From positions 214,548 through 278,547 of the forward strand of contig KN805394.1 in assembly GCA_000818945.1 (NCBI GenBank): a DNA stretch of 64,000 bases, read 5' to 3'. Below, one piece after another: positions 1-9,100 of this stretch. Below the pieces are notes generated by a model. It saw only the letters and a list, made by a program, of their open reading frames with translations, did not search any database and was not told the origin of the DNA. Source of the stretch: Schizochytrium sp. CCTCC M209059. Its lineage: Eukaryota; Sar; Bigyra; Thraustochytrida; Thraustochytriidae. How positions within the stretch are numbered: the stretch's first letter is position 1; every line of letters begins with the position of its first letter. The translations under genes were made by a program, and so were the position numbers.

Positions 1-455
1 TTGTGGACGAGAGGGACTATGTCGGTCTGTTTTCCGACACCGTTTTTGCCGAGTATGGAGCGATGGACGATCCTTCGAGTCGAGTGGATGAGATTTCGCG
101 CAAGGGAACGCTCTTTAGCAAACTGAGCGGGGAAGGCGAATTGGGGCTCGTGCGGAGGCAGCGAAGTAAGAAACCTTCGGCGGAGAGGACACAGCAAGAG
201 ATGAAGCTTCGCGACGAGATTTCGCGATCTTCGAAACGAAGGGTCGTGCGTGTGCCGATCCGTGGGATAGGAGGCGCAACGCCCGCGCCAAGGATTTCGA
301 GAGCGCGGCGCTCTGGGCCTGTACCGGGCAGTAGCAACATTGACAGCAACAGCAACAGCAGCAACAGCAGCAACAGCAACAACAACAACAACAAAAACAG
401 CAGCAACAACAACAAAAACAGCAACAACTCGACAGGATTTGACTCTGAATACTGA
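1..455 (+). CDS. C-terminal end of an unrecognised protein (5' truncated by window edge)
   Basis: The frame is open from the first base of the window to a TGA at 453-455, so this is the last 150 or so codons of a gene that begins upstream. The visible part is polar and basic, has several RR/KR pairs and Ser-rich stretches, and looks disordered. It ends in an Asn/Ser-rich tail encoded by an imperfect CAG/CAA/AAC repeat at about 341-430. I recognise no domain and assign no function. The alternative is that the tail is a read-through of repeat DNA, but the non-repetitive part just before it has ordinary coding character and no stop codons. Confidence 0.5.
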   Translation, partial: VDERDYVGLFSDTVFAEYGAMDDPSSRVDEISRKGTLFSKLSGEGELGLVRRQRSKKPSAERTQQEMKLRDEISRSSKRRVVRVPIRGIGGATPAPRISRARRSGPVPGSSNIDSNSNSSNSSNSNNNNNKNSSNNNKNSNNSTGFDSEY

Positions 456-544
456 TAAGAATAGATATTTTCTGCTATAAGCTTAGATAGTCGGTATTTA
501 CTGCAAGCGTGCGCCCGGCTGGCTGAAGAAGCAGCCGAGATACA

Positions 545-579
<35 letters not shown>

Positions 580-781
580 TGCACGCGAAGGAGGTGGATG
601 GGGTTGGTGGAGACGTTGATTGGATGGAGTAGGGCCAGTCGATGCGCCGTCCCGCCGCCGCCTGGTTTAAAAAAAAATATATGGAAAAGTAAAGAAAGAC
701 GATGGGTGACGTGGACAATAGCCGCACACGGCTGATTGGGTGACTGCTGGGAGTGGCCAGAGGGAGGAGGAAAAGGTCCTG
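456..781. other. Intergenic region with (AT)n microsatellite
   Basis: This stretch lies between the end of the truncated first gene and the stop of the CBS-domain gene, which is on the other strand, so the two genes converge. It holds a pure TA dinucleotide run at about 547-577 and an A-rich patch near 668-680. I see no further gene. Confidence 0.6.
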
Positions 782-1543
782 TTAACCATCATGGATGGGC
801 ATCTTCTCGGCCCGGATCTCGTCGAGGGTGTGCAGAGTGATCGTGCGCTCGTCCGCAAGGGCTTTGGCAATGTCCTTGATGTCGAGAAGTGCAACTATGG
901 TTCCGTCAGGCTCGGCAATGGGAAGATGACGGATGTTCTTCATGACCATGATGTCAATGCAATCCTGCATGACATCGTCCGGAGTGGCGACAATAAGGTG
1001 GTTGCCCATGGTGGCGATTTCGTGTACAGGGGTCTTGTCCGAGGTCCTGCCGGCGTGAAGGACCTTGGTAAGGTAGTCGCGCTCCGTGATGATGCCGACA
1101 ATTTGGTCATCCTCGGTCACGCAGAGCGCGCCGGTGCGGCGCTCGACCATGAGACGGGTGGCTTCGAGCACGGTGGCGTCGCCGCTGACAGTCCATCCCT
1201 GGATTCTGCGAGCCTGGTCGGCAATGTTGAGGACATCGCTCACGCGGCGCTCGTTGAGGTCAACGCTCGAGGTCAGCCCGCGCGCCCATCCAAACACGGA
1301 CGATCGCTCCTCCATGGGGCTCACGCCAAGCACGACACCATGTGCCATCCGCGAATTGTCCAATCGGGTCGAGTACGCCCTAGTGACCCCGGCCATCATG
1401 CGTGCGGCCATCATACCGTTCCCTTGCACCGCTGCGGGCGCCGCGGCCGCCTGTTTCGCGGTCGCCGCGGTTCCCTGCGCCGTCGCGGCCGCTCCTGCTG
1501 CTGCCGCCGCGCGTGTTGCACGTGTCGCCGCCGCCCGCATCAT
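782..1543 (-). CDS. CBS-domain-pair protein, probably mitochondrial (CBSX3-like)
   Basis: This 253-residue protein consists of an N-terminal Ala/Arg/Met-rich segment (about residues 1-60) without acidic residues until Asp62, which resembles a mitochondrial targeting presequence. A tandem pair of CBS domains follows at about residues 105-250. Typical CBS features are visible: the segments ALCVTEDDQIVGIITERDY in the first repeat and IRHLPIAEPDGTIVALLDI in the second. Stand-alone CBS pairs of this size bind adenine nucleotides and regulate partner enzymes; in plants CBSX3 acts on mitochondrial thioredoxin. The start is the first of two adjacent ATGs at 1541-1543. The upstream sequence is low-complexity CT/TTTC repeat DNA that does not look coding. 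The family is clear, but the partner and ligand cannot be told from sequence. Confidence 0.85.
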   Translation of the reverse strand: MMRAAATRATRAAAAAGAAATAQGTAATAKQAAAAPAAVQGNGMMAARMMAGVTRAYSTRLDNSRMAHGVVLGVSPMEERSSVFGWARGLTSSVDLNERRVSDVLNIADQARRIQGWTVSGDATVLEATRLMVERRTGALCVTEDDQIVGIITERDYLTKVLHAGRTSDKTPVHEIATMGNHLIVATPDDVMQDCIDIMVMKNIRHLPIAEPDGTIVALLDIKDIAKALADERTITLHTLDEIRAEKMPIHDG

Positions 1544-1742
1544 CGTCTCCTTCGGAACAGACCTGAGCGACGGACGCTCTGCTTGCTTGGTTGCCCGCCT
1601 CTTCTTGCCAAGCCGGCCCTGGCTTCTCGCTGGGCTTTTCCTCGCCGGGCTTCTCGCCCTCTCGCCCGCCGCTCGCCCGCCCGCTCGCTTGTTCGCTCGC
1701 TCGATCTCCTTCGCGGTGTTGCGGTTCTGGATGAGCCTCTGG

Positions 1743-1774
<32 letters not shown>

Positions 1775-1780
1775 GGTGCT

Positions 1781-1812
<32 letters not shown>

Positions 1813-3495
1813 TCCTTTTCGCTCCTTCTTTGTCTTTGTCCGTGCTTGCTTTGCTTCCTGTCCTGCCCTGCTTCCACACCGGTCGGTCGTGGTCCTCTTA
1901 GGGTTTCGCGTATCAAGTGCATAGGCCATTCGCTCGCTGGGTCCTCCTCGTGCAATCCAGAGTAGCAGGCGAGGAAATGGGCGTCTGCAAAGTGCTGCAA
2001 AGTGCTGTCGGTCGCAACCTGCCCTCTCTCGCTCTGCACTTGGCATCAAGGAGGGAGGTGTTGCCGAGGATGCTGATTCCGCTTCCTCCTCGAAGCTTCG
2101 CCTTCGGGTTCGACAAGTTGGGGACGCAACCAGCTGAGCTGCTTTCTCTCGCAACTAAATAACTTTCATCAATCACATCGTCCCTGCTTTGCACTCACTG
2201 TCACTGACCAACCATTCAATCAACCAACCAACCAACCAACCAACCAACCAACTAAGCAACCAGAATCCTCCTGTTCCCATTCATGTCCATTCCATCGAAA
2301 GAAACCCTGCCAAGCTTGACTTGGCTTTCTCTGCCTCCCCGCGGCCCGCTCGCGCGATGCTGCGCAACCAGCCTGAGCATAAAATTAGCAAAGCACGCTC
2401 ACACGTCACGTCAGGCAGAGTGGGGGCGGCATGACCAACTCCAACTCCAAGAAGCGAGGCTCCCGGATGCGGCGAGAGCGCGAGAAGGTGAGGTCGCGTA
2501 GAGAGAGACCCGCCTCCAAGCAAGGGGGAGACCGGGAGAAACAAGGAAGCGCGCCAATACTGGCGCACTGCGGGAAGATAGAGAGTGAATCGTAAGCAGC
2601 CAGCACAACCCAAATTGAAATTCGCGGGTGGACTGACATGTGACATGGATTCGGCGAGCGAGCGAGACCTCGGCCCATTGATCTATTTCTTTGTTCTTTT
2701 ACGTATAAACTCAAGTTCAAGTTAGTACTTGGCGAGGCGGGCTGGGCATGGCTGCGGACGCGGCGGTTCCGGGAGAGGGCCGCGGCCGCATCCGAGTCCG
2801 CCACGGGCCGGTCCTCCTTCCTCCCCTCTCGGTGCCTCCGGCCTTGTGGCTGGCAGGGCACGCACGGCCGCGAGGCGCGGCGTGGCGAGGTGGGGCCGCT
2901 TGGCCGTCCTTGCTTGCTTGTTTCGCTAGCCGAGGGACGGGAGGGTCGTAGAGAGAGCGAATAATTAATACAAAAGCCGGCTAGGGCGGATCGTAGATGT
3001 AAAGCAAGTAAGTAATACATTGCACGAGGCGATCCGGATTTTTGGCGGCTGCCTGGAGAGAGAGACGGGGAGAGTGAGCCGTGAGGGATTCCGCGAAATC
3101 GAAACGGCCGGCCCCGTCTGTGTCGACGCGCTAATAAGGGGCAAAAGGGGGAGGGACGGAGGGGGAGAGCAAAGGCAAGAGATAGTAAAAACGTTAGGCC
3201 TAGGCCAATCGGCCCTGATCATCGAGAATTATTATAGTAAGCGCTCAGCGTGCGCCGAGCCATGGTTCTGCTTCAGCCATGTGGGAGCGTTCGAGCTTCG
3301 TAGGTTAGACTCATTGACATGCCGCCCTAGATCAATGCAATGCCGTCCCTCTCAATTCGTCCGGCTGGTCATGGTGGCTGGTCTTCTTCCTTCATGTAGG
3401 CTGCAGCCAGCGTAAGAACGAATCGATCTTTCCACACAATCGTCGATCAACCATCGATTGATCGGTCAGCCAAGCAAGAGGAATTGTTGGACATA
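1544..3495. other. Long intergenic region with several microsatellites
   Basis: This 1.95-kb stretch separates two minus-strand genes. It contains a CT dinucleotide run (about 1745-1773), a TTTC tetranucleotide run (about 1780-1814) and a CAAC tetranucleotide run (about 2220-2251). Open frames occur on both strands but are short, overlap one another, have low complexity and show no recognisable domain. On the minus strand the CT and TTTC runs read as purine-rich GA/GAAA repeats 200-270 bases upstream of the CBS-gene ATG, probably in its promoter or leader. I see no convincing gene. Confidence 0.5.
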
Positions 3496-4713
3496 TTACA
3501 GCCGAGGCGGCCACGGCCCCTGCTTCAGGTTCGCGGTGATGCCACTCAAAATGTTAGAGCCAATGTCCTTGGACGAACGAAGCTCCTCGTACCATTGCTG
3601 CGTGGCCTTTTCACCCTCGGCGTCGCGAGGGTAAATCTGCGCCGTGCGTCCGCGCGCCTTGAGCACCATTGTGTGTACGCGGTTCTTGCGGTGCTGCTCG
3701 TAGCGAGCAAAAACGTCTTGCACACCAACGTTGGTGGTCGTAAGAAACGAGGACAAAACCTCGGCGTCCTCGAGCGCCTGGCAACCACCCTGGCCCAGCG
3801 TCGGTGTCGTCGAGTGCGCAGAGTCGCCAACCAGGACGGCACGCCCACGCCAAAGACGAGGCAGCGGATCAACATCGCAAATGGGAATGCGATTCAAGCG
3901 CGTCACGTCGATCGCATCAATGAGGTGCTGCACAGAGGCGGGCCAGTCCTTAAAGATTTCCTTGAGCTCGTCGCGCATAGCCTCGCTCCCGCGCTCCGGG
4001 GCAGGAGCGTCCTCGGGAAGAGGAGCACCCATGAAAAAGTAAAAGCGGCCGTTGCCGACAGGCATCACGCTTGCGCGCTTACCCTCGCCCACGTGCATGA
4101 CCCACTCATTCGGCTTGCCCAGCTTGGCGTCCATCTTCACCAAACCATTCCAGTTGGTGTAGTGGTACACGGGGGACATTTCCTTTTCGAGAACGTGGGT
4201 TCGTACCTGGGATCGAATGCCATCCGCGCCAACGAGCACGTCGCAGACCATCGACTTTGAACAGTCATCAAAGACGGCATACATTTTGCTATCCTCGTCC
4301 GACTCGTCGACGCGATGCACGCTCACGCAAGAGCGACCAAGCACGAGCTTGCCGCCCTCGGCGACGTACTTGTCCATGAGCATTTGCTGCAATTCGGCAC
4401 GCGGCACCGGGTAGCATCGCTCGCCGACCTCCTTGTACACCGGCCCGAGGTCCATGTCCACGAGAGACTCGCCCTTGGAGGACCTGTAGATCATGCGGTC
4501 CATCTGGCCGCCAAGCTCGATCATTTCTTTCCCGAATCCAAGCCTGTTCATGACCTTGACGCCGTTGCTCCACACGGAGATGGCTGCGCCCACGGGCAAG
4601 ATCTCCGGCGCCCGCTCGTACACAACTACATTGTATCCGAAGCGCTTCAGAAAGAGCGCAGTGCTCAAGCCAGCGATGCCGCCGCCGATCACCACCACGT
4701 CCAGGTCAAACAT
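3496..4713 (-). CDS. hpxO-like: FAD-dependent urate hydroxylase, HpxO-like
   Basis: This 405-residue flavoprotein belongs to the single-component aromatic hydroxylases (class A FAD monooxygenases). Visible motifs are the dinucleotide-binding GGGIAG (residues 10-15), the DG motif VGADGIRS (161-168) and the second FAD motif GDSAHSTTP (296-304). Several segments are hallmarks of the HpxO urate hydroxylase subfamily: GAAISVWSNGVK (42-53), NWNGLV (187-192), VGEGKR (208-213), GRFYFF (222-227) and the C-terminal QQWYEELR. Arg213 and Tyr225 appear to correspond to the catalytic Arg and Tyr of bacterial HpxO. HpxO converts urate to 5-hydroxyisourate with NADH and O2, replacing cofactor-free uricase. 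The C-terminus is Pro-Arg-Leu, a weak PTS1-like tripeptide that could place it in peroxisomes. I chose the ATG at 4711-4713 because the FAD-binding strand begins right after it; an in-frame upstream extension looks like leader. It is divergent from the fusion gene at 6166. Other hydroxylases of this class are possible, but the match is specific. Confidence 0.82.
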   Translation of the reverse strand: MFDLDVVVIGGGIAGLSTALFLKRFGYNVVVYERAPEILPVGAAISVWSNGVKVMNRLGFGKEMIELGGQMDRMIYRSSKGESLVDMDLGPVYKEVGERCYPVPRAELQQMLMDKYVAEGGKLVLGRSCVSVHRVDESDEDSKMYAVFDDCSKSMVCDVLVGADGIRSQVRTHVLEKEMSPVYHYTNWNGLVKMDAKLGKPNEWVMHVGEGKRASVMPVGNGRFYFFMGAPLPEDAPAPERGSEAMRDELKEIFKDWPASVQHLIDAIDVTRLNRIPICDVDPLPRLWRGRAVLVGDSAHSTTPTLGQGGCQALEDAEVLSSFLTTTNVGVQDVFARYEQHRKNRVHTMVLKARGRTAQIYPRDAEGEKATQQWYEELRSSKDIGSNILSGITANLKQGPWPPRL

Positions 4714-6165
4714 TTTCTCTCGCCTCGACTCCGATTCGCTTTGCTTTGCTTTGCTTTGCTCGTGAGGCTTTCTTCTGCCCTGGTCGTCCCCGTTCACAAA
4801 GTAGAGAGATGGACAGACTTTTCCGCGCCGGCCGGCCCTTACGTCTCCGGCTCCGTCTGACCTTCGCGAGCTCGATTCTGGTTTGCACCTCCGGCACACG
4901 GTCGATGCGTCCCAGTCGGAGCGATCAACAGCGAGCTCGCCAGCCTCGGGCGCCGCCCTCTGCTCGTCACCGGCGCTTGTCGCAGTTGCTGTCGCGTGCC
5001 CGTCCTCGCGCTCGTGCTCTTCCCTTCTTCTTTGTGTCTCTCTCACTTTCAAGTTTCCTTTCCTCAAGTCAGTCAGTCAAAGCTTCTTTTCGCCTCTGTT
5101 TTCCCTTCTTTCGCCTCGCATCTAATGTTACCGCGTCTGGTGCTTGCGCGCTCGCTCCGCCGCCAGGAGGCGCGCCGCACCCGACCCGGAGCATCTTCAC
5201 CCCTTTTCTTCCGCCCTCTAGTTTTCTCTACTCATCGCACGCGCAGGAACCACTTGTGGGGGGTACTCCACGCATCGCGGCGCCCAGGCCTCAACTTGGC
5301 AACACCGGCACGCTCCGGCGGAAAGAAGCCAGGACTTCCAGACTACACGGCGGAAGATGCGCCCGGGTTCTCAACGTTCGAGGAATCGAAAAAGAAAACG
5401 AGGGGGACATGCGTGACGCGTCCTGGGCGGCGCCGCAGCTGCGCAAGTGAAGAATGGGCGCGCTGCAAGTGCGGCTGCGCGGGAGTCCCATTTGCGTCGC
5501 GCGGGTGGGCGGAACGTGTGTGTCTCTGTCGGCGGAAGACGAGTCCTAGCTGCTCGTGTCGCTCGCCCCTCGCTTGCTATGGCTTCTCATGACGGAGCTA
5601 GCTAGCGTCGCGGCTGAGCGGGCACGTCGCCGCCTCTATGCCTTCATTCGCGCCTTTTTTTCTTCTTCCCCCCCCCCTCATTCCTTCACGCGCGCGCCTC
5701 CGAGTTTGGGCGCTTGCCTTGCGCACAGTCTGCCTGTCTGGTCAGTCTGTCTGTCTCCAAGTTGGCCAAGGTAGTACTGTCGTAGTCTGGCGTAGCAGCA
5801 GCGGTAGTAGCCGGGTCTGAAAGCAGATACTATTAGAGAGATCAGTAGCCATCTTAAGTAGGCCTGCTGTTTTGAATTCAAACTCTCAAACTCCAATTCA
5901 ATTTCTAATTCAAACTCCAATTCGAATCGAATTGCACCCCGACGCGAGAAGCGCGGAGGAAGCGACTGCGACTACGACAGCAAGCAGTGACAGCAAGAGC
6001 GACTGCAACACCAAGCGACACCAAGCGACAGCGACAGCGAAGGGCTTCGGCGCACCGGCAGCACGCTCCTCCTGCTGCTGCTGCTGCATTCGTGCCCATC
6101 TCCGTGCTCGTACCCACTCACCTCGACGTCGCCCTCCCTCATCCTCGACAAGCACCAACAACAAG
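4714..6165. promoter_or_regulatory. Shared divergent intergenic region between urate hydroxylase and purine-degradation fusion gene
   Basis: These 1.45 kb separate the two divergent start codons (4713 minus, 6166 plus), so promoters and leaders of both genes must lie here. A repeat of TTGCT units at about 4737-4760 is read on the minus strand as GCAAA units just upstream of the hydroxylase ATG. The 300 bases before the fusion gene's ATG are open in its frame but contain no ATG and are repetitive, so I treat them as leader. I cannot identify a specific transcription-factor site by eye. Confidence 0.5.
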
Positions 6166-9100
6166 ATGTTTGAGGCATACTTGCCGCGTAAGCTGGTCGC
6201 CGAGCTCGGCGCGGTGGCGCAGCACACGGCAGCGCAAGACGAGACCGCAAGCGGTACCCTGCGCGTGGTGCCGCCCGTGCCGAAGCGTCTGCAAAGTGAG
6301 GAAGCCGTCAAACTTGTCGCTGCCGTCTGCAACGACACGCACCAAGAACTCGCGAACGTGCTCGCGCAACGCCAAAAAGACCGCGCCTTCATCGACCAGC
6401 GTACCCGAGCCGTCGCCAAGCTCAACGCCAAACTGGGTCGCGCCGACGCCAAATCCGGAGCCAACGACTATGCAACCATTTTCGGACAACGCGACGCCGA
6501 TGGCCGCGTCGTTGTCGGTCCTGCCGCATCAGACGCCCCCTATGCGGAACCTGCAGGCAAGGATGTCGCCCCTCTCCCGGGCTTTCTTCAAGGTGAACAT
6601 GTCACCGTTTTTGGTCTTGCCGATGAGGCCAAAGGCTGCAGCAAATCCCTCCGTGCCGCGGAGGCGCGTCTCGCACATGAGCCGGCGATCGTGGAGAAAA
6701 TCATTGCCGGCAACAAGACACAGCACCCTCCTCGATGGGGCGTCGATTTTGAAGACTCGCAGACCCCGCTGCGCGAGACAATCGAGGCCGCCGATGCCAA
6801 CCTGAGCGCCTGTCTCGAGCGCGACACGGAAATGACCCATGATACCCCCACTGCCCACCTCGCGCAGGCCTTCAAGCGTCTTCCAGGACTGGCGCTGCCT
6901 TGCACGTACGTCTTTCAAGCCAACGGTGAACCCGTCCCGATGCATGTGCTGGAGCTCGCTGTCCACGTGTTGCAACACTGGGCTCGGCCCGAGGCGCTGG
7001 TATTCTACGTGCCCAAGCTCGAAAACGAAGAGGAAGCGCGCTATGTGGCCACGCTCATTGCCTCTATCGAAAAGCGGGTCAAAGCCGTGCACTCTGCTTA
7101 CACCCTTGGCAGCGTTCGCGTCCTTGTCGTTCTCGAAAACGCGCGGGCAATTTTCCGTGCCAACGAAATCGCCGACGCACTCTACCCATACTTTGCCGGC
7201 GCATCGCTCGGTTGGCACGACTACCTTGCCGCGACCGCGCGCCTGTACAAGGAAGACCCGCACTTTCGAATTCCTGTCAAGGCGGACACCTCCATTGTGC
7301 TCAAGCACGTCAAGGCTTCTCATGAACTCGTGGCGCGTGTCATCAAAGGCCGCGGTGGCCTCGCGATCGGGGGCATGTACGGCGTACTCCCGCTCTCCTG
7401 GGACCCGGCAGACGCCTCGTTGCAGATTGCCCTGCGAGGCCTTTTCAAGGACGTCATTACGCAACTTCGACGCGGCCTCGAGGGCTTCTGGCTTGCCGAC
7501 CCCCGGTACGTGCGCGTGGCCACCGCCATAGTGCACGCTTGGCGCGCAGGTTCGGGCACCAACACCTCGGCGTCCTGCTTTGAGCAGCTCGTACGTGGCG
7601 TCTTGCACAACGAAGCGCACCAGGAGGAAGTTCTCGCGTTTGCTCGCGGCGAGGACCCGGCCGGTGCTGTTGACATCAAAGCCCCGAGCTTTCCGAGCTC
7701 CCTTGTGGTTGCAAATGTCCCCGAGTCGGAGCAGATTGCTAACAACGATGCAAACGAGGTCCGCTACAACATTTTTCAGTCTCTGCAGTACCTCGCAGAC
7801 TGGCTTGGCGGCAACGGCTGCGTCGGTCTCCCGGCACGTGTCGACGGGATCGAGGTCCTTGTTCTTGACGATCTCGCTACCGTTGAGCGATCGCGCTGGG
7901 AGCTCTGGGCCGAGGTGCACCATGGTCGATTTGCCATGGAGAACTTTATTCGCATCGCACACGAAGAGCTCAACGCTATTCGTCGGGGAATTCCTCGCGA
8001 GGGAAAGACTGTCCACGTGACCTGGAACTCCACTTCGTCCAAATGGTACCCGGTCGCCATGGAACTGCTGCTCAAACTCGTCTGCGATCCGCGCCCAGTC
8101 GATTTTGTTACCGAGCTGCTGCTCACCTTTACTGTGGACCGCGTCCGTGAAACCGAGAGTCCCTGGGAGACCGCGCTCGCGTATGAGCCCGCCAAGTTCT
8201 CTTTCCAGGACAACTACGCTGCGCGCTTTCACTACTTTTTCGAGCGCTGCGGCGCTATGCGCTTTGCGCGAACCATGGCCAAGACGGTGGCCACGGACCT
8301 CAAACAAGCCCGAGAGCTTATTCACAGCTTCGACTTGGCCGAGGTCATCGAGTCTGCCGGCTTCCACGGCGATATTGGTCAGGGCGCTGGAAAGCTGGAC
8401 AAGCTCGCCAGCGCCGAGCAGGCACGTGTATTTGCTTCTGCGGATGCCGAGGCAGATGCTGCGCGAACTCGTCTCCGCGATCTCGGTGCCGTCTATCTCA
8501 ACAAGTTCGGCGTCAAGTTTCTCGTTTCTGCCAAGGGAAAATCCGCGCAGGAGCTCCTTGCTGTTCTGGAAAGCCGCATTAACAACACCGCCGCGCAAGA
8601 GCTAGAAAATGCGCGCGAGGCCTTGTGGCAGATCACCGCCAAACGCCTCGGGGATGACGCAGCCGCGGACGATCTCATTTCCAAACTCGAAACCCTTCGC
8701 AGCAAGCATGGTGTGGCCGGCGCCAGCTTTTGCCTCAGCGGACAGCCCGTGTGCGTAGGCGAGGCCTGCCTCGACAAGGCGGCCGTAAAGCCGCAAACCA
8801 TGTTCGAGATTGCCTCGCTTTCCAAGACCATTGGATCTGCCTTTGCTATCGAATACTTTACGGCGCGGGGCATTTCGCTCGATACACCCGTGAATGACCT
8901 CTTGGCGCAGACGCAGTCGACCTTTCGGATCAGAAACTCAAAATATGGTGACAAGGTGTTCCTCTGGCATCTCATGAGCCACAGCGCGCTCAACATGCAC
9001 TATGTAAATGGCGTCCCTTTGAGCGAGACCATGCCAGAGACCCGCGACTTCCTTCAAGGCAATGAAACGTATGGCTACCCGCCCATCGATGTTGTCGAGA

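Noticed and set aside
740..1924. A 394-codon plus-strand frame opposite the CBS-domain gene
   Set aside because: It is antisense to the conserved CBS pair and then runs into CT/TTTC repeat DNA.
4714..5067. An N-terminal extension of about 118 codons for the urate hydroxylase
   Set aside because: The extension is Arg/Glu/Ser-rich, includes a GCAAA repeat and precedes a typical FAD-binding N-terminus; HpxO proteins start at this strand.
6529..8598. A 689-codon minus-strand frame inside the purine-degradation fusion
   Set aside because: It is antisense to conserved malate synthase and UraD sequence and has no recognisable domain; typical of GC-rich coding DNA.
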